Of a stretch of 64,000 nucleotides of DNA, positions 18,302 to 27,496 are shown one piece after another (position 1 is the stretch's first letter; every line of letters begins with the position of its first letter). The DNA comes from Streptomyces sp. AM 4-1-1. GTDB taxonomy: Bacteria > Actinomycetota > Actinomycetes > Streptomycetales > Streptomycetaceae. A model generated the notes under the pieces. The model was not told where the DNA came from, made no database searches, and was given only the letters and a program-made list of their open reading frames with translations. The stretch is from positions 620,001 to 684,000 of the forward strand of contig NZ_CP119145.1 in NCBI RefSeq assembly GCF_029167625.1, given 5' to 3'. The position numbers and the translations under genes are program-made.

Positions 18302-19987
18302 ATGCCAGACACCACGAGCAGCTCGCTGCCCCGCCAGGTCGCCGACGCCTACGTCGACGCGCTCATCGAACTCGACCCGATCACCGGCACCTATCTCGGT
18401 GTCGCGGAGAGCTCTCGCCGCCTTCCCGATTTCTCGCCCGCCGGCCAGGAGGCCCTCGCCGGACTCGCCCGTGCCACTCTCGCGGAACTCGACGCGTCCG
18501 AGCGGCTGCCCGGCGCCGACAGCGAGGCCGAGCGCCGCTGCGCCCGTCTGCTGCGCGAGCGCCTGACGGCGGAACTCGCCGTCCACGAGAGCGAGGAGGG
18601 ACTGCGTACCGTCTCCAACCTCCACTCCCCCGCGCACTCCATCCGTGAGGTGTTCACGGTGACGCCGACCGACACGGAGGAGGACTGGGCCGCCCTCGTC
18701 GAGCGGCTGCGGGCGGTCCCGGCCTCCCTGGAGGGCTACCGCGTCTCGCTCGGACTCGGTCTGGAACGGAAGCTGTACGGGGGCCCGCGCGCCACCGGCA
18801 CCTTCCTCGACCAGTTGGCCGAATGGGGCGGGGAGAACGGGCACGGCTGGTTCCAGGACTTCGTCGCCCCCGGTCCTGAGACCCTGCGCGCCGAACTGGA
18901 CGACGCGGCCCGGCAGGCCACCGAGGCCCTGGTGGCGCTGCGCGACTGGGTGCGCGAGGTGTACGCCCCCGCGGTCGAGGGCGCCCCGGACACGGTGGGG
19001 CGGGAGCGCTACGCACGCTGGTCGCGTTATTACAACGGCACCGATCTCGACCTCGACGAGGCGTACGCGTACGGCTGGTCCGAATACCACCGGCTGCTCG
19101 CCGAGATGAGGACCGAGGCCGAGAAGGTCCTGCCGGGCGCGGGCCCCTGGGAGGCGTTGGCCCACCTCGACGTGCACGGCGAGCACATCGAGGGCGTCGA
19201 CGAGGTCCGGGCGTGGTTGCAGGGGCTGATGGACGAGGCGATCGAGGCACTCGACGGTACCCACTTCGAACTCGCCGAGCGGGTACGGAGGGTGGAGTCC
19301 CGGATCGCCCCGCCGGGGGGCGCTGCGGCCCCGTACTACACGGGCCCCTCCGAGGACTTCTCCCGGCCGGGCCGCACCTGGCTGCCCACGATGGGCGAGA
19401 CCCGGTTCCCGGTGTACGACCTGGTGTCGACCTGGTACCACGAGGGCGTGCCGGGGCACCACCTCCAGATCGCCCAGTGGACCCATGTCGCCGAACACCT
19501 CTCCCGCTACCAGGCGTCGGTCGGGCTGGTCAGCGCCAACCTCGAAGGCTGGGCGCTGTACGCGGAGCGGCTGATGGACGAGTTGGGCTTCCTCCCCGAC
19601 GCGGAGCGCCGGCTGGGGTATCTGGACGCGCAGATGATGCGGGCCTGCCGGGTCATCGTGGACATCGGCATGCATCTGGAGCTGGAGATTCCGGCGGATT
19701 CGCCGTTCCGTCCCGGCGAGCGGTGGACGCCGGAGCTGGCGCAGGAGTTCTTCGGCAACCACAGCGGCCGGCCCGCCGACTTCGTCGAGAGCGAGCTGAC
19801 CCGTTATCTGTCGATGCCGGGCCAGGCCATCGGTTACAAGCTCGGCGAGCGCGCGTGGCTGCTCGGCCGGGCGAACGCCCGTGAGGCGCACGGCGAGGCG
19901 TTCGACGCGAAGGCCTGGCACATGGCGGCCCTCTCGCAGGGGTCGCTCGGGCTGGACGATCTGGTGGACGTGCTGTCACAGCTCTGA
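18302..19987 (+). CDS. DUF885 family protein, putative metallopeptidase
   Basis: A 561-residue DUF885 protein. The family motif WYHEGVPGHHLQ appears about residue 378 and resembles a zinc-peptidase HExxH-type site (His-Glu then Gly-His-His). A second conserved region GWALYAERLMDELG follows about 35 residues later. No signal peptide is present, so it should be cytoplasmic. The family's substrate is not established. The gene ends 29 bp before a perfect hairpin. Confidence 0.88.
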   Translation: MPDTTSSSLPRQVADAYVDALIELDPITGTYLGVAESSRRLPDFSPAGQEALAGLARATLAELDASERLPGADSEAERRCARLLRERLTAELAVHESEEGLRTVSNLHSPAHSIREVFTVTPTDTEEDWAALVERLRAVPASLEGYRVSLGLGLERKLYGGPRATGTFLDQLAEWGGENGHGWFQDFVAPGPETLRAELDDAARQATEALVALRDWVREVYAPAVEGAPDTVGRERYARWSRYYNGTDLDLDEAYAYGWSEYHRLLAEMRTEAEKVLPGAGPWEALAHLDVHGEHIEGVDEVRAWLQGLMDEAIEALDGTHFELAERVRRVESRIAPPGGAAAPYYTGPSEDFSRPGRTWLPTMGETRFPVYDLVSTWYHEGVPGHHLQIAQWTHVAEHLSRYQASVGLVSANLEGWALYAERLMDELGFLPDAERRLGYLDAQMMRACRVIVDIGMHLELEIPADSPFRPGERWTPELAQEFFGNHSGRPADFVESELTRYLSMPGQAIGYKLGERAWLLGRANAREAHGEAFDAKAWHMAALSQGSLGLDDLVDVLSQL

Positions 19988-20015
19988 CGCCCCGTCAGCC
20001 CTTAACGCGCGAGGC

Positions 20016-20049
20016 GGCATCCGGGCCCGGCCGCACGGGCCCGGATGCC
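20016..20049. terminator. Perfect 13-bp hairpin, bidirectional terminator
   Basis: GGCATCCGGGCCC (20016-20028) and GGGCCCGGATGCC (20037-20049) pair perfectly across an 8-base loop. It lies in the 68-bp gap between the ends of the convergent DUF885 and sbcC genes. There is no T-tract, as is common for Streptomyces terminators. Confidence 0.85.
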
Positions 20050-20055
20050 CCGCGG

Positions 20056-23000
20056 TCAGCGGCCGGCCCCGTCGGTCGCACGCTGCCGCACCGCCGAACC
20101 GTGGCGTTCCTTCACCACTTCCAGCTGTGCGGGGATGCGTCGGCGCAGATCGGCGACATGGCTGACGATGCCGACACTGCGGTCCCGTTCGCGGAGCGAG
20201 TCCAGGACGTCCAGCACCTCGTCCAGGGTCTGGTCGTCGAGGCTGCCGAAGCCCTCGTCGATGAACAGGGTGTCCAGCCGCACGCCGCACGCCTCGTCGG
20301 TCACGACGTCGGCGAGACCGAGGGCCAGGGCCAGTGAGGCGAAGAAGGTCTCACCACCGGAGAGCGTCGCGGTGTCGCGCTCCCGGCCCGTCCAGGAGTC
20401 GACCACGTGGAGGCCGAGACCGGCCCGGCGCCCGCCGGTACGAGCGTCGGAGTGGACCAGGGTGTAGCGGCCCGACGACATCCTCGCGAGCCGGGCGGTG
20501 GCGGCGGCGGCCACCTGTTCGAGCCGGGCGGCGAGGACGTACGACTCCAGCCGCATCTTGCGTTCGTTGTCGGCCGAGGTGCCCGCGGTGAGTCCGGCGA
20601 GCCGTGCCACCCGCTCGTACTCCTCACGCAGCGGTCCCAGCCCACGCACCTCCTCCGTGGCGCGGTGGGCGAGCCTGTCGAGTTCGGCGCAGCGTTCGCG
20701 GGCAGCGGCGAGTGCGGTGGCGCTGTTCCGCAGCAGCCGCTCGGCCGTGTCGTACACGGCCCGCGCGGCGTCCGGGTCGGCGGGCGGACGGTGGGCGGCG
20801 GCCCTGGTGTCGGCCTCCGCCAACCGGTCGGCGACGGCCGCCGCCTCGGCCTGCCAGGCAGCGGTCCGGCGCTGGAGCTCGCGCTGTTCCGCGTCGGTGA
20901 GGAGTACCGCCTCGGCGGCCTCGGGGCTGTCGAACCCGGCGCGGGCCACGGCTTCGGCGAGCTGGTCATCGGCCTCCTGGCGCTGCCGCCGGGCCTCCTC
21001 GTCGGCACGCACCGCGTCGGCGGCCTCGGCGAGCAGGGTGACCTGGCGCTCCAGCAGGGCGATGCGCTCGGCCACGCTGTGGGAGCCACCGCGTGCGGTC
21101 GCCAACTCCTCGCTCAGGGCTGCCTGTTCGCGGTCGAGGGATTCTCGCTGCGAGGTGCGGGCGGCCGCCCGGCGTTCGGCCCGCTGCTGGTCGTCGAGCC
21201 GTTCGGCATGCTCGCGCTCGGCTGCGGCGAGCGCCTCGCGGGCCGCGTGCGTTCCGGCGGCCGTGCGGTGAGCGCTCTCGTGCGCGTGAGTCAGTTCACC
21301 CAGGAGGGCTTCGAGTTCGGCGACGGAAGGGTCGTCACCGGGCGCCGGGAAGGACCCAGGGGAGACGCGCGGGTGGGGAGCCGGGCGGGCAGCGCGGGCC
21401 GGGACCGCTCCGGTCGCCGGGCCGGTCCGGGCCCCGTCCCGTACGCCATCGTCCGGTACGGCGCCGTGGCGGGACGCCGACAAGGGCGCCGCCTCACTCC
21501 GGGCGGCCGGAACCGCGTCCGGGCCGGTGACACCTGGCGTCGCCGCAGTGTCGCCGGGTGCGGTCGCGACGCTGGGGGTGGCCGGGATGCCGGGTGCGGT
21601 CGCGACGCCGGGGGCGGCCGGGACGCCGGGCGTGACCGGGACGCCGGGCGTTGCCGGGACACCGGGCGTTGCCGCCGGGTCGGGGTCGGCCGGGGCTTCG
21701 GCGGTGGTACGCGACGGTCCCAGGTCCTCGTCACCGTTCCTGCGGGCGGGGATCGCGGGCCCCGCCGACACCGCGAGCACCCCATGGACCCGATCCGCAT
21801 GCCCGGCCGCCTCCCGGCCCCCGATTCCGCCGGGAGCCATGGCCCCGTCCCCGCCGGGAGCCGTGTTCCCGCCCCCGCTCCCGTCCGGAGCCGTGACCTC
21901 GTTTTCACTCCTGTCCCGGGTCGTGTCCCCCTTCACGCCCGGAGCTGTGGCCCCGCCCCCGCAGGGAGTCGCGTTCCTGCCCCCGCCCTCGCCGGGAGCC
22001 GTGGCCCCGCCCACGCCCGGAGTCGTGGCCCCGCTCCCGCCGGGAGCCGTGTTCCCGAGCCCGCCCCCGCCGGGAGCGGTGTTCTCGTCCCGGTTCCCGT
22101 CCGGAGCCGTGGCCTCCTCCGCGTCCCGGCCCCGGGTCGTGCCCTCCTCCCCCTCCCCGTCCTCTTCCCCACCCAGGGAGACTCCCCGGGCCTCCGCGCG
22201 AGCCACCGCGTACTTCTCGCCCACGGCGGACAGCGCGCTCTCCGCCACTGTCCGGGCCTCCTCCGCCCGGCGGTGGGCGGCGAGGGCCGCCTCCTCGGTG
22301 GCCCGGTCGACGTGACCGGCCTCGGCGCGGGCGGGTTCCGGGTGGTCGGCCGAGCCGCAGACCGTGCAGGGGGCGCCGGCGACGAGTTCCGCCGCCAGTT
22401 CGGCGGCGATGGAGCGCAGTCGGCGCTCCCGCAGCCCCAGCCAGTTCTCGTGGGCGGCCGCCGCCTCTTCACGGGCGGCGGTCAGCCGGTCCTTGGCGTC
22501 GGCGATGCGGGCGGCGAGCGCGTCTCGGCGGCGGGCCGCCTCCAGTCGTCCGCGCGCGGGGCCCAGCCGGCCCGCCAGTTGTTCGGCCCGGGTCGCGGCC
22601 TCCTGCGCCGTCCCGATGCGGTCGGCCAGTTCCTTGCGGCTGGTCTCCCAGTCGGCCAGCCAGCCCGCCGCCTCCGCGATCAGCGCGTCGTCGGCCCGGG
22701 ACTGGCGTTCCAGCTCGGCCCGCTCGGAGTCGATGGCCGCGCTGCGCCGCTCGGCTCTGCGGGCCGCTTCGAGGGCGCCGAGCTCCTGGCGGAGTTCACG
22801 CTCGCGGGTGGCGAGCTGTCCGGCCCCGGCGTCGGCGAGCGGGGCGGGCAGCAGGGCGCGGGAGCGTTCCCGGGCCTCGCCCGTGCCGCGGCGGGTCCGC
22901 TCCGCCGCCTCCCGCAGGGTGAGGGCGGGGGTGACGAGGTCGGCCTTGCGGGCGCTTTCGAGCCGGTCGCGGTCCTGGTCGTGTCCTACGCGGTCCGCTT

Positions 23001-23916
23001 CGAGCGCGTCGGCCCGGCGCCGGGTCTCCTCGTAGCGCTGCTGGAGCCTGGTCAGTTCGCGTTCGGTGTCGAGGGCCACCTGTGCGGCGGCCTGCCGCTG
23101 TTCCGCAGCGGACAGCACGCACCGGGCGATGTCGAACCGTTCCCTGGCGCCACCGCGTGCGACCGCCGCCCATTCCAGGACCCCTTCGGCGAGTCCGGGT
23201 TCGCCGGGCTGGGCGTCGGGGAACGCCGCCTCCAGGCCCGCCGGTCCCGCCGCCTGGGCGATCCGCTGGGCGACCGCGAGAATCCGTTCGTCCGCCGCGG
23301 TGACCTGGGCCTCCGCCCGGCGACGCAGTTCGGCGAGGCGTTCCTCGACGGCGGCGAACCTACGGGTGTCGAAGAGCCTGCCGAGCAGCTTGCCGCGGGC
23401 CTCCGCGTCGGCGCGCAGAAAACGGGCGAAGTCCCCCTGCGGCAGCAGCACCACCTGGCAGAACTGGTCCCGGTTCATGCCGACCAGTTGGCTGATCTCC
23501 TCGCCGATCTCCTGGTGGGAGCGGCTGAGGGCCCGCCAGCCGCTCTCGGCGTCGTACTCGCGCAGCCAGCTCTGCGCCCTCTCCGTGGTGAAGCCCTCGC
23601 GCTTCTTCTTGGGGCGCGGCTGGGCGGGGCGCCGGGTGACCTCCAGCCGCCGACCGCCGACGGTCAGCTCCAGTCGTACCTCGGTGGGCAGTCCGGCCGG
23701 TGCGTGGTCGCTGCGCAGTGAGGTGCCGGGGCTCTGACGGGCCCCCGGAACCGCGCCGTACAGTCCGAAGCAGACGGCGTCCAGCACGGATGTCTTCCCG
23801 GCGCCGGTCGGGCCGTGCAACAGGAAGAGCCCGGCGGAGGAGAGCGCGTCGAAGTCGACCTCCTGGGTGGCGCCGAACGGGCCGAACGCGGTGACGGCGA
23901 GCCGGTGGAGCCTCAA
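20056..23916 (-). CDS. sbcC: SbcC-type exonuclease/SMC-like ATPase with a large insertion
   Basis: A 1286-residue Rad50/SbcC homologue that works with SbcD to cut hairpin and double-strand DNA ends. Walker A is GPTGAGKTS (about residue 36), the signature LSGGETFF and Walker B LFIDEGFGSLDDQ lie near the C-terminus, and long coiled coils join them. The zinc hook is CTVC at residues 517-520. Between about residues 576 and 860 an insertion of Pro/Gly/Ala/Thr-rich repeats breaks the descending coil, making the protein some 285 residues longer than expected. The start is TTG at 23916, overlapping the sbcD stop by four bases. Confidence 0.92.
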   Translation of the reverse strand: MRLHRLAVTAFGPFGATQEVDFDALSSAGLFLLHGPTGAGKTSVLDAVCFGLYGAVPGARQSPGTSLRSDHAPAGLPTEVRLELTVGGRRLEVTRRPAQPRPKKKREGFTTERAQSWLREYDAESGWRALSRSHQEIGEEISQLVGMNRDQFCQVVLLPQGDFARFLRADAEARGKLLGRLFDTRRFAAVEERLAELRRRAEAQVTAADERILAVAQRIAQAAGPAGLEAAFPDAQPGEPGLAEGVLEWAAVARGGARERFDIARCVLSAAEQRQAAAQVALDTERELTRLQQRYEETRRRADALEADRVGHDQDRDRLESARKADLVTPALTLREAAERTRRGTGEARERSRALLPAPLADAGAGQLATRERELRQELGALEAARRAERRSAAIDSERAELERQSRADDALIAEAAGWLADWETSRKELADRIGTAQEAATRAEQLAGRLGPARGRLEAARRRDALAARIADAKDRLTAAREEAAAAHENWLGLRERRLRSIAAELAAELVAGAPCTVCGSADHPEPARAEAGHVDRATEEAALAAHRRAEEARTVAESALSAVGEKYAVARAEARGVSLGGEEDGEGEEGTTRGRDAEEATAPDGNRDENTAPGGGGLGNTAPGGSGATTPGVGGATAPGEGGGRNATPCGGGATAPGVKGDTTRDRSENEVTAPDGSGGGNTAPGGDGAMAPGGIGGREAAGHADRVHGVLAVSAGPAIPARRNGDEDLGPSRTTAEAPADPDPAATPGVPATPGVPVTPGVPAAPGVATAPGIPATPSVATAPGDTAATPGVTGPDAVPAARSEAAPLSASRHGAVPDDGVRDGARTGPATGAVPARAARPAPHPRVSPGSFPAPGDDPSVAELEALLGELTHAHESAHRTAAGTHAAREALAAAEREHAERLDDQQRAERRAAARTSQRESLDREQAALSEELATARGGSHSVAERIALLERQVTLLAEAADAVRADEEARRQRQEADDQLAEAVARAGFDSPEAAEAVLLTDAEQRELQRRTAAWQAEAAAVADRLAEADTRAAAHRPPADPDAARAVYDTAERLLRNSATALAAARERCAELDRLAHRATEEVRGLGPLREEYERVARLAGLTAGTSADNERKMRLESYVLAARLEQVAAAATARLARMSSGRYTLVHSDARTGGRRAGLGLHVVDSWTGRERDTATLSGGETFFASLALALGLADVVTDEACGVRLDTLFIDEGFGSLDDQTLDEVLDVLDSLRERDRSVGIVSHVADLRRRIPAQLEVVKERHGSAVRQRATDGAGR
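21335..22190 (-). repeat. Low-complexity Pro/Gly/Ala/Thr repeat block inside sbcC
   Basis: About 860 bp encode imperfect repeats of two kinds: (N/A)TAPGG-type units with poly-Gly runs (from about 21820), and hexapeptide units such as ATPGVP (about 21525-21690). The latter are visible in DNA as near-repeats of 15-18 bp. The frame stays open throughout, so the block is translated. It is recent-looking and slippage-prone. Confidence 0.8.
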
Positions 23917-25079
23917 CGCGACACCTCACGCACACCGTCGTCGACCCGTACGTCGTCCAGGACGCCGCGCAGCACCGCCCGCTCCCGGTCGTCCGGCCCG
24001 CTGCCGCCCCGTACATGGGACACGAAGTCCTCCGCGATCTGCTGGTCGTCGCGCCCCTTGAGGCGCTGGGCGTACGAGGCTTGCGGGTCGTCGGGGGCCC
24101 GTTCGGGGTCGAAGACCAGGCTGAGGGTGTGCGGGAACCGCTCCGCGAGCCGGGCCATCGGCTCGTCCGGGCGCACCGGGTCGGTGAGGGTGGCCTCCAC
24201 CCAGGATTCCTGGTGCCGGTCGAGCGCGGGGTCGTCGAGCAGTGCGCCGAGCCGGCCGCGGAGCCGGGCGAGCGGGCGCGGCACCGGGCAGTCGATCCGT
24301 TCGGCGTCGATCTCCCCCGACGGGCCGAGGCCGATCAGCCACATCGTCTTGCGGTGGGCGGCCTCGGAGAACGAGTACGCGACCGGGGAGCCGGAGTAGC
24401 GCACGCGCTCGGTGACGGTCTGGCAGCCGTGCAGATGCCCCAGGGCCGTGTAGTCGACGCCGTCGAAGACCCCGGCGGGCACGGCGGCGACCCCGCCGAC
24501 GGTGATGTCGCGTTCGCTGTCGCTGGGCTCGCCGCCGGCGACGAAGGCATGGGCCAGGACCACGGAGCGGGTGGTGGCGGGCCGGGCCGAGAGGTCGGCG
24601 CGGACCAGGTCCATGGCGGCGGTCAGCACCGCCTCGTGGCCGGTCCGCTCGGCTTTGAGTACGTCCTTGACGAGTGCGGGTTCCAGGTACGGCAGCCCGT
24701 AGAACGCCACGTCCCCGTGGGCGTCGGACAGGACGACCGGGGTGGCGCAGTCGGCCGGGTCGGTACGCAGGTGGATGCCGGCCCGCCCGATGAGTCCGGC
24801 GCCGACCCCCAGTCTGCGGGCCGAGTCGTGGTTGCCGGAGATCATCACGGTGGGCACGCCCTCGTCGGCGAGCCGGTGCAGCGCGTCGTCGAAGAGTTCG
24901 ACCGCGGCGAGCGACGGCACCGCCCGGTCGTACACGTCACCGGCCACCAGGACCACGTCGACCTGGCGCTCGCGGACCGTCGCGATCAGGTGATCGAGGC
25001 AGGCCGCCTGGGCGTCGAGCAGGGAAGCCCGGTGGAAGGACCGTCCCAGATGCCAGTCGGAGGTGTGCAACATTCTCAA
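23913..25079 (-). CDS. sbcD: SbcD exonuclease subunit
   Basis: A 388-residue Mre11/SbcD calcineurin-like phosphoesterase. The metal-binding motifs are in order HTSDWHLG (residues 4-11), GDVYDRAVPS (about 50) and GNHDS (about 87). A TTG at 25079 is chosen as start because GGAG stands seven bases before it and it gives MRMLHTSDWHLG; the ATG two codons later is 13 bases from that site. It is the first gene of a two-gene operon and overlaps sbcC by four bases. Confidence 0.93.
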   Translation of the reverse strand: MRMLHTSDWHLGRSFHRASLLDAQAACLDHLIATVRERQVDVVLVAGDVYDRAVPSLAAVELFDDALHRLADEGVPTVMISGNHDSARRLGVGAGLIGRAGIHLRTDPADCATPVVLSDAHGDVAFYGLPYLEPALVKDVLKAERTGHEAVLTAAMDLVRADLSARPATTRSVVLAHAFVAGGEPSDSERDITVGGVAAVPAGVFDGVDYTALGHLHGCQTVTERVRYSGSPVAYSFSEAAHRKTMWLIGLGPSGEIDAERIDCPVPRPLARLRGRLGALLDDPALDRHQESWVEATLTDPVRPDEPMARLAERFPHTLSLVFDPERAPDDPQASYAQRLKGRDDQQIAEDFVSHVRGGSGPDDRERAVLRGVLDDVRVDDGVREVSR

Positions 25080-25366
25080 GGTGCCGCTCCGGCCTGCATG
25101 TCTCCCTCTCGTACGGACGCTTCCGGCTCGTGCGCCGGACGGGCGCGGGTCCGCCGTCGGCGTCGACCACGTCAACGCCTGCCGGGGACCCGATCGGTCA
25201 CGGCCCTCAGTCTGCCACCGGGGTCGGACAGCGGGGCACGGCCGGCTTCCCCGCAGTTGCGCCGGGCCCATCCGCCTGCCTGACCGCCGGGGACCGCCCG
25301 GCGGTCATCGTTGGTCCGCCAACCGTTCCCCGGACAGCGGACGCCGCTCCGGCCGGGGCCGCGGTT

Positions 25367-25993
25367 TCAGCCGTCCCCGTACGCCTCGCCGCCCAGTTCC
25401 AGCGTCGCCGAACCGGCCGTGGTGTCGGCCAGCCACGCCCGGAAGGCGTCCACCTCGGCGTCCGGGAGCCCGATCTCGATGGTCACCGCCTCGGCGTACC
25501 GCACCTCGCGAACGGCCCGCCCGGTGGCCCGCAGATCGTTCTCCAGCCTGCCCGCGCGCTGGTGGTCGACGGTGAGGGTGGCGAACCGGAACCGTCGGCG
25601 GGTACGGGTCCCGACCGCGTCGAGCGCTTCGCCGACCACTCCCCCGTACGCCCTGATCAGTCCCCCCGCGCCGAGCTTCACGCCGCCGTAGTAGCGGGTG
25701 ACGACGGCGACCGTGTAGCGGACCTCCCGGCGTGTCAGCATCTGGAGCATGGGGGCCCCGGCGGTGCCGCCCGGCTCACCGTCGTCACTGGCCCTCTGCA
25801 CGGAGGCGTCGGCGCCGATGACGTACGCGAAGCAGTTGTGCGTGGCGGTCGGATGTTCCCTGCGGACCCGTGCGACGAAGTCCTGCGCCTCCCGCTCGGT
25901 GCCGGCGGGCGCGAGGGCGCAGATGAAGCGCGACCGGTTGATCTCGGTCTCGTGCACGCCCTCTCGGGCGACTGTCCGGTACTGCTCCTGCAT
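25367..25993 (-). CDS. yigZ: IMPACT/YigZ family protein
   Basis: A 208-residue protein of the IMPACT family (UPF0029). The N-terminal domain carries RSRFICALAP and the signature ASDDGEPGGTAGAPM (about residue 75), and a DUF1949-like alpha/beta domain makes the C-terminal third. Homologues are implicated in translation control or proline-peptide handling, but no reaction is established. The 287-bp stretch upstream toward sbcD (25080-25366) shows no gene. Confidence 0.9.
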   Translation of the reverse strand: MQEQYRTVAREGVHETEINRSRFICALAPAGTEREAQDFVARVRREHPTATHNCFAYVIGADASVQRASDDGEPGGTAGAPMLQMLTRREVRYTVAVVTRYYGGVKLGAGGLIRAYGGVVGEALDAVGTRTRRRFRFATLTVDHQRAGRLENDLRATGRAVREVRYAEAVTIEIGLPDAEVDAFRAWLADTTAGSATLELGGEAYGDG

Positions 25994-26051
25994 GGGGCCA
26001 GCCTATGCGGCCGGTGGGGAATGGCCGGGGGCGGCCGTCCGTTGTCCGGGC

Positions 26052-26462
26052 ATGTACGCAGACACGCAGACGATCCGACGGATTCTTCAGGACAGTGGCG
26101 ACACCTGGGCCGTGGTCGGCCTGTCCACCAACCGGTCCCGGGCGGCCCACGGGGTCGCGGAAGCGCTGCGCCGGTTCGGCAAGCGGGTGGTCCCGGTGCA
26201 TCCGAAGGCGGAGGCGGTCGGGGGCGAGCAGGGGTACGCGTCGTTGGCGGACATCCCGTTCCCGGTCGACGTGGTGGACGTGTTCGTCAACAGCGAGCTG
26301 GCGGGCGGTGTCGCCGACGAGGCCGTCGCGGTGGGCGCCAAGGCCGTCTGGTTCCAGCTCGGTGTGATCGACGAGGCGGCGTACGAACGTACGCGTGCGG
26401 CGGGACTCGACATGGTCATGGACCGGTGTCCCGCGATCGAGATCCCGTCCCTGGAGCACTGA
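26052..26462 (+). CDS. CoA-binding (YccU-like) protein
   Basis: A 136-residue Rossmann-fold protein with the CoA-binding domain as its only domain. It shows WAVVGLSTNRSRAAHGVAEAL near residue 17 and PVDVVDVFVNSE in the middle. Such stand-alone proteins bind CoA in vitro and resemble the N-terminus of succinyl-CoA synthetase alpha; a role is not established. It is divergent from yigZ with 58 bp between starts. Confidence 0.87.
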   Translation: MYADTQTIRRILQDSGDTWAVVGLSTNRSRAAHGVAEALRRFGKRVVPVHPKAEAVGGEQGYASLADIPFPVDVVDVFVNSELAGGVADEAVAVGAKAVWFQLGVIDEAAYERTRAAGLDMVMDRCPAIEIPSLEH

Positions 26463-26591
26463 CGCGCGCACCGTGACGCCGGCACCGGGCGGCGACCGGG
26501 CGTGGCACGGGTTCCGGCCGTGCGGCCGGGCTCCTCGACGGCCGGAAAGCCGTGGTGTCCGTCGGTACACGGGCAGGCACAATGTGCCCTC

Positions 26592-27419
26592 GTGAGCATC
26601 CCCCCGAGCACTCGTCCGAGCACGCGCCGGATCACCGCACAGCTCTCCGCGCTGGGCGTGGAGGACGGTGGCGTCCTGCTCGTGCACGCCTCGCTGCGCG
26701 CCGTCGGCGGCCGCGCCCTGTCCGTGCTCCGGGCGCTGCGCGGCGCGCTGGGCCCCGACGGGACGCTCGTCGTGCCCGCCTTCACTCCGGAGAACTCCGA
26801 CACCTCCCCGCAGTACCGGGAGCGGATCAGGGGTCTCGACGCCGAGGCCCGGCGGGCGGTCCGGGCGGTCATGCCTCCGTACGATCCCGCGACGTCCGCC
26901 GCGCCCTCGGTGGGCCGACTGGCCGAGACCGTGCGGCTGGCGCCCGGGGCGCGGCGCAGCGCCCATCCGCAGACCTCGTTCGCCGCGCTCGGCCGGGAGG
27001 CGGGGAAGGTCGTCGCACACCATCGGCCCGACTGCCATCTGGGCGAGCACTCCCCACTGGGATACCTGTACGACGCGAAGGCCCGGGTGCTGCTGCTCGG
27101 GACCGGCTTCGACACGTGCAGCGCCTTCCACCTCGGGGAGTACCGGGTCCCCGATCCACCCCGGCGCCGCTACCGCTGCGTGGTGGCGGGCGACGGGCCG
27201 CGCCGGTGGTGGGAGTACGAGGACGTGGCCCTGGACGACAGCGATTTCGCGGCGCTGGGCGCCGATTTCGAACGTGCGGCCGGTGGTGGGGCCGTGCGTA
27301 CGGGGCCGGTGGGATCGGCGTACGCCCGGCTCTTCCCGTTCACCGACGCGGTCGACTTCGCGACGCGGTGGTTACGTGGCCACCGGCGCATGCCTTCCGG
27401 GGCTGCGGGGCCTTCCTGA
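26592..27419 (+). CDS. Aminoglycoside N(3)-acetyltransferase family protein
   Basis: A 275-residue member of the AAC(3)/YokD antibiotic acetyltransferase family. Characteristic stretches are LLVHASLRAVGG (about residue 24), LVVPAFTPENSD, the catalytic-region AHPQTSFAALG (about 122) and EHSPLGYLYDA. AAC(3) enzymes acetylate the 3-amino group of 2-deoxystreptamine aminoglycosides with acetyl-CoA. No antibiotic cluster is nearby, so it may be an intrinsic resistance gene or act on another amine. Start is the GTG at 26592. Confidence 0.85.
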   Translation: MSIPPSTRPSTRRITAQLSALGVEDGGVLLVHASLRAVGGRALSVLRALRGALGPDGTLVVPAFTPENSDTSPQYRERIRGLDAEARRAVRAVMPPYDPATSAAPSVGRLAETVRLAPGARRSAHPQTSFAALGREAGKVVAHHRPDCHLGEHSPLGYLYDAKARVLLLGTGFDTCSAFHLGEYRVPDPPRRRYRCVVAGDGPRRWWEYEDVALDDSDFAALGADFERAAGGGAVRTGPVGSAYARLFPFTDAVDFATRWLRGHRRMPSGAAGPS

Positions 27420-27451
27420 ATCCTGTCACGGAGCGGGCTCACGGCTCTCGT

Positions 27452-27489
27452 GCCCCGGCCGCCGCCGACCGCACGCCTGGCACCGGGGC
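27452..27489. terminator. Weak hairpin between convergent genes
   Basis: GCCCCGG (27452-27458) can pair with CCGGGGC (27483-27489) over a 24-base loop, in the 77-bp gap between the ends of the acetyltransferase and YbaK-like genes. The call rests on position and a short stem. Confidence 0.35.
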
Positions 27490-27496
27490 GGCCGCC

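Noticed and set aside
21335..22190. A CRISPR array in the repeat-rich part of sbcC
   Set aside because: The repeats are short, imperfect and contiguous, keep the reading frame and have no regular unique spacers.
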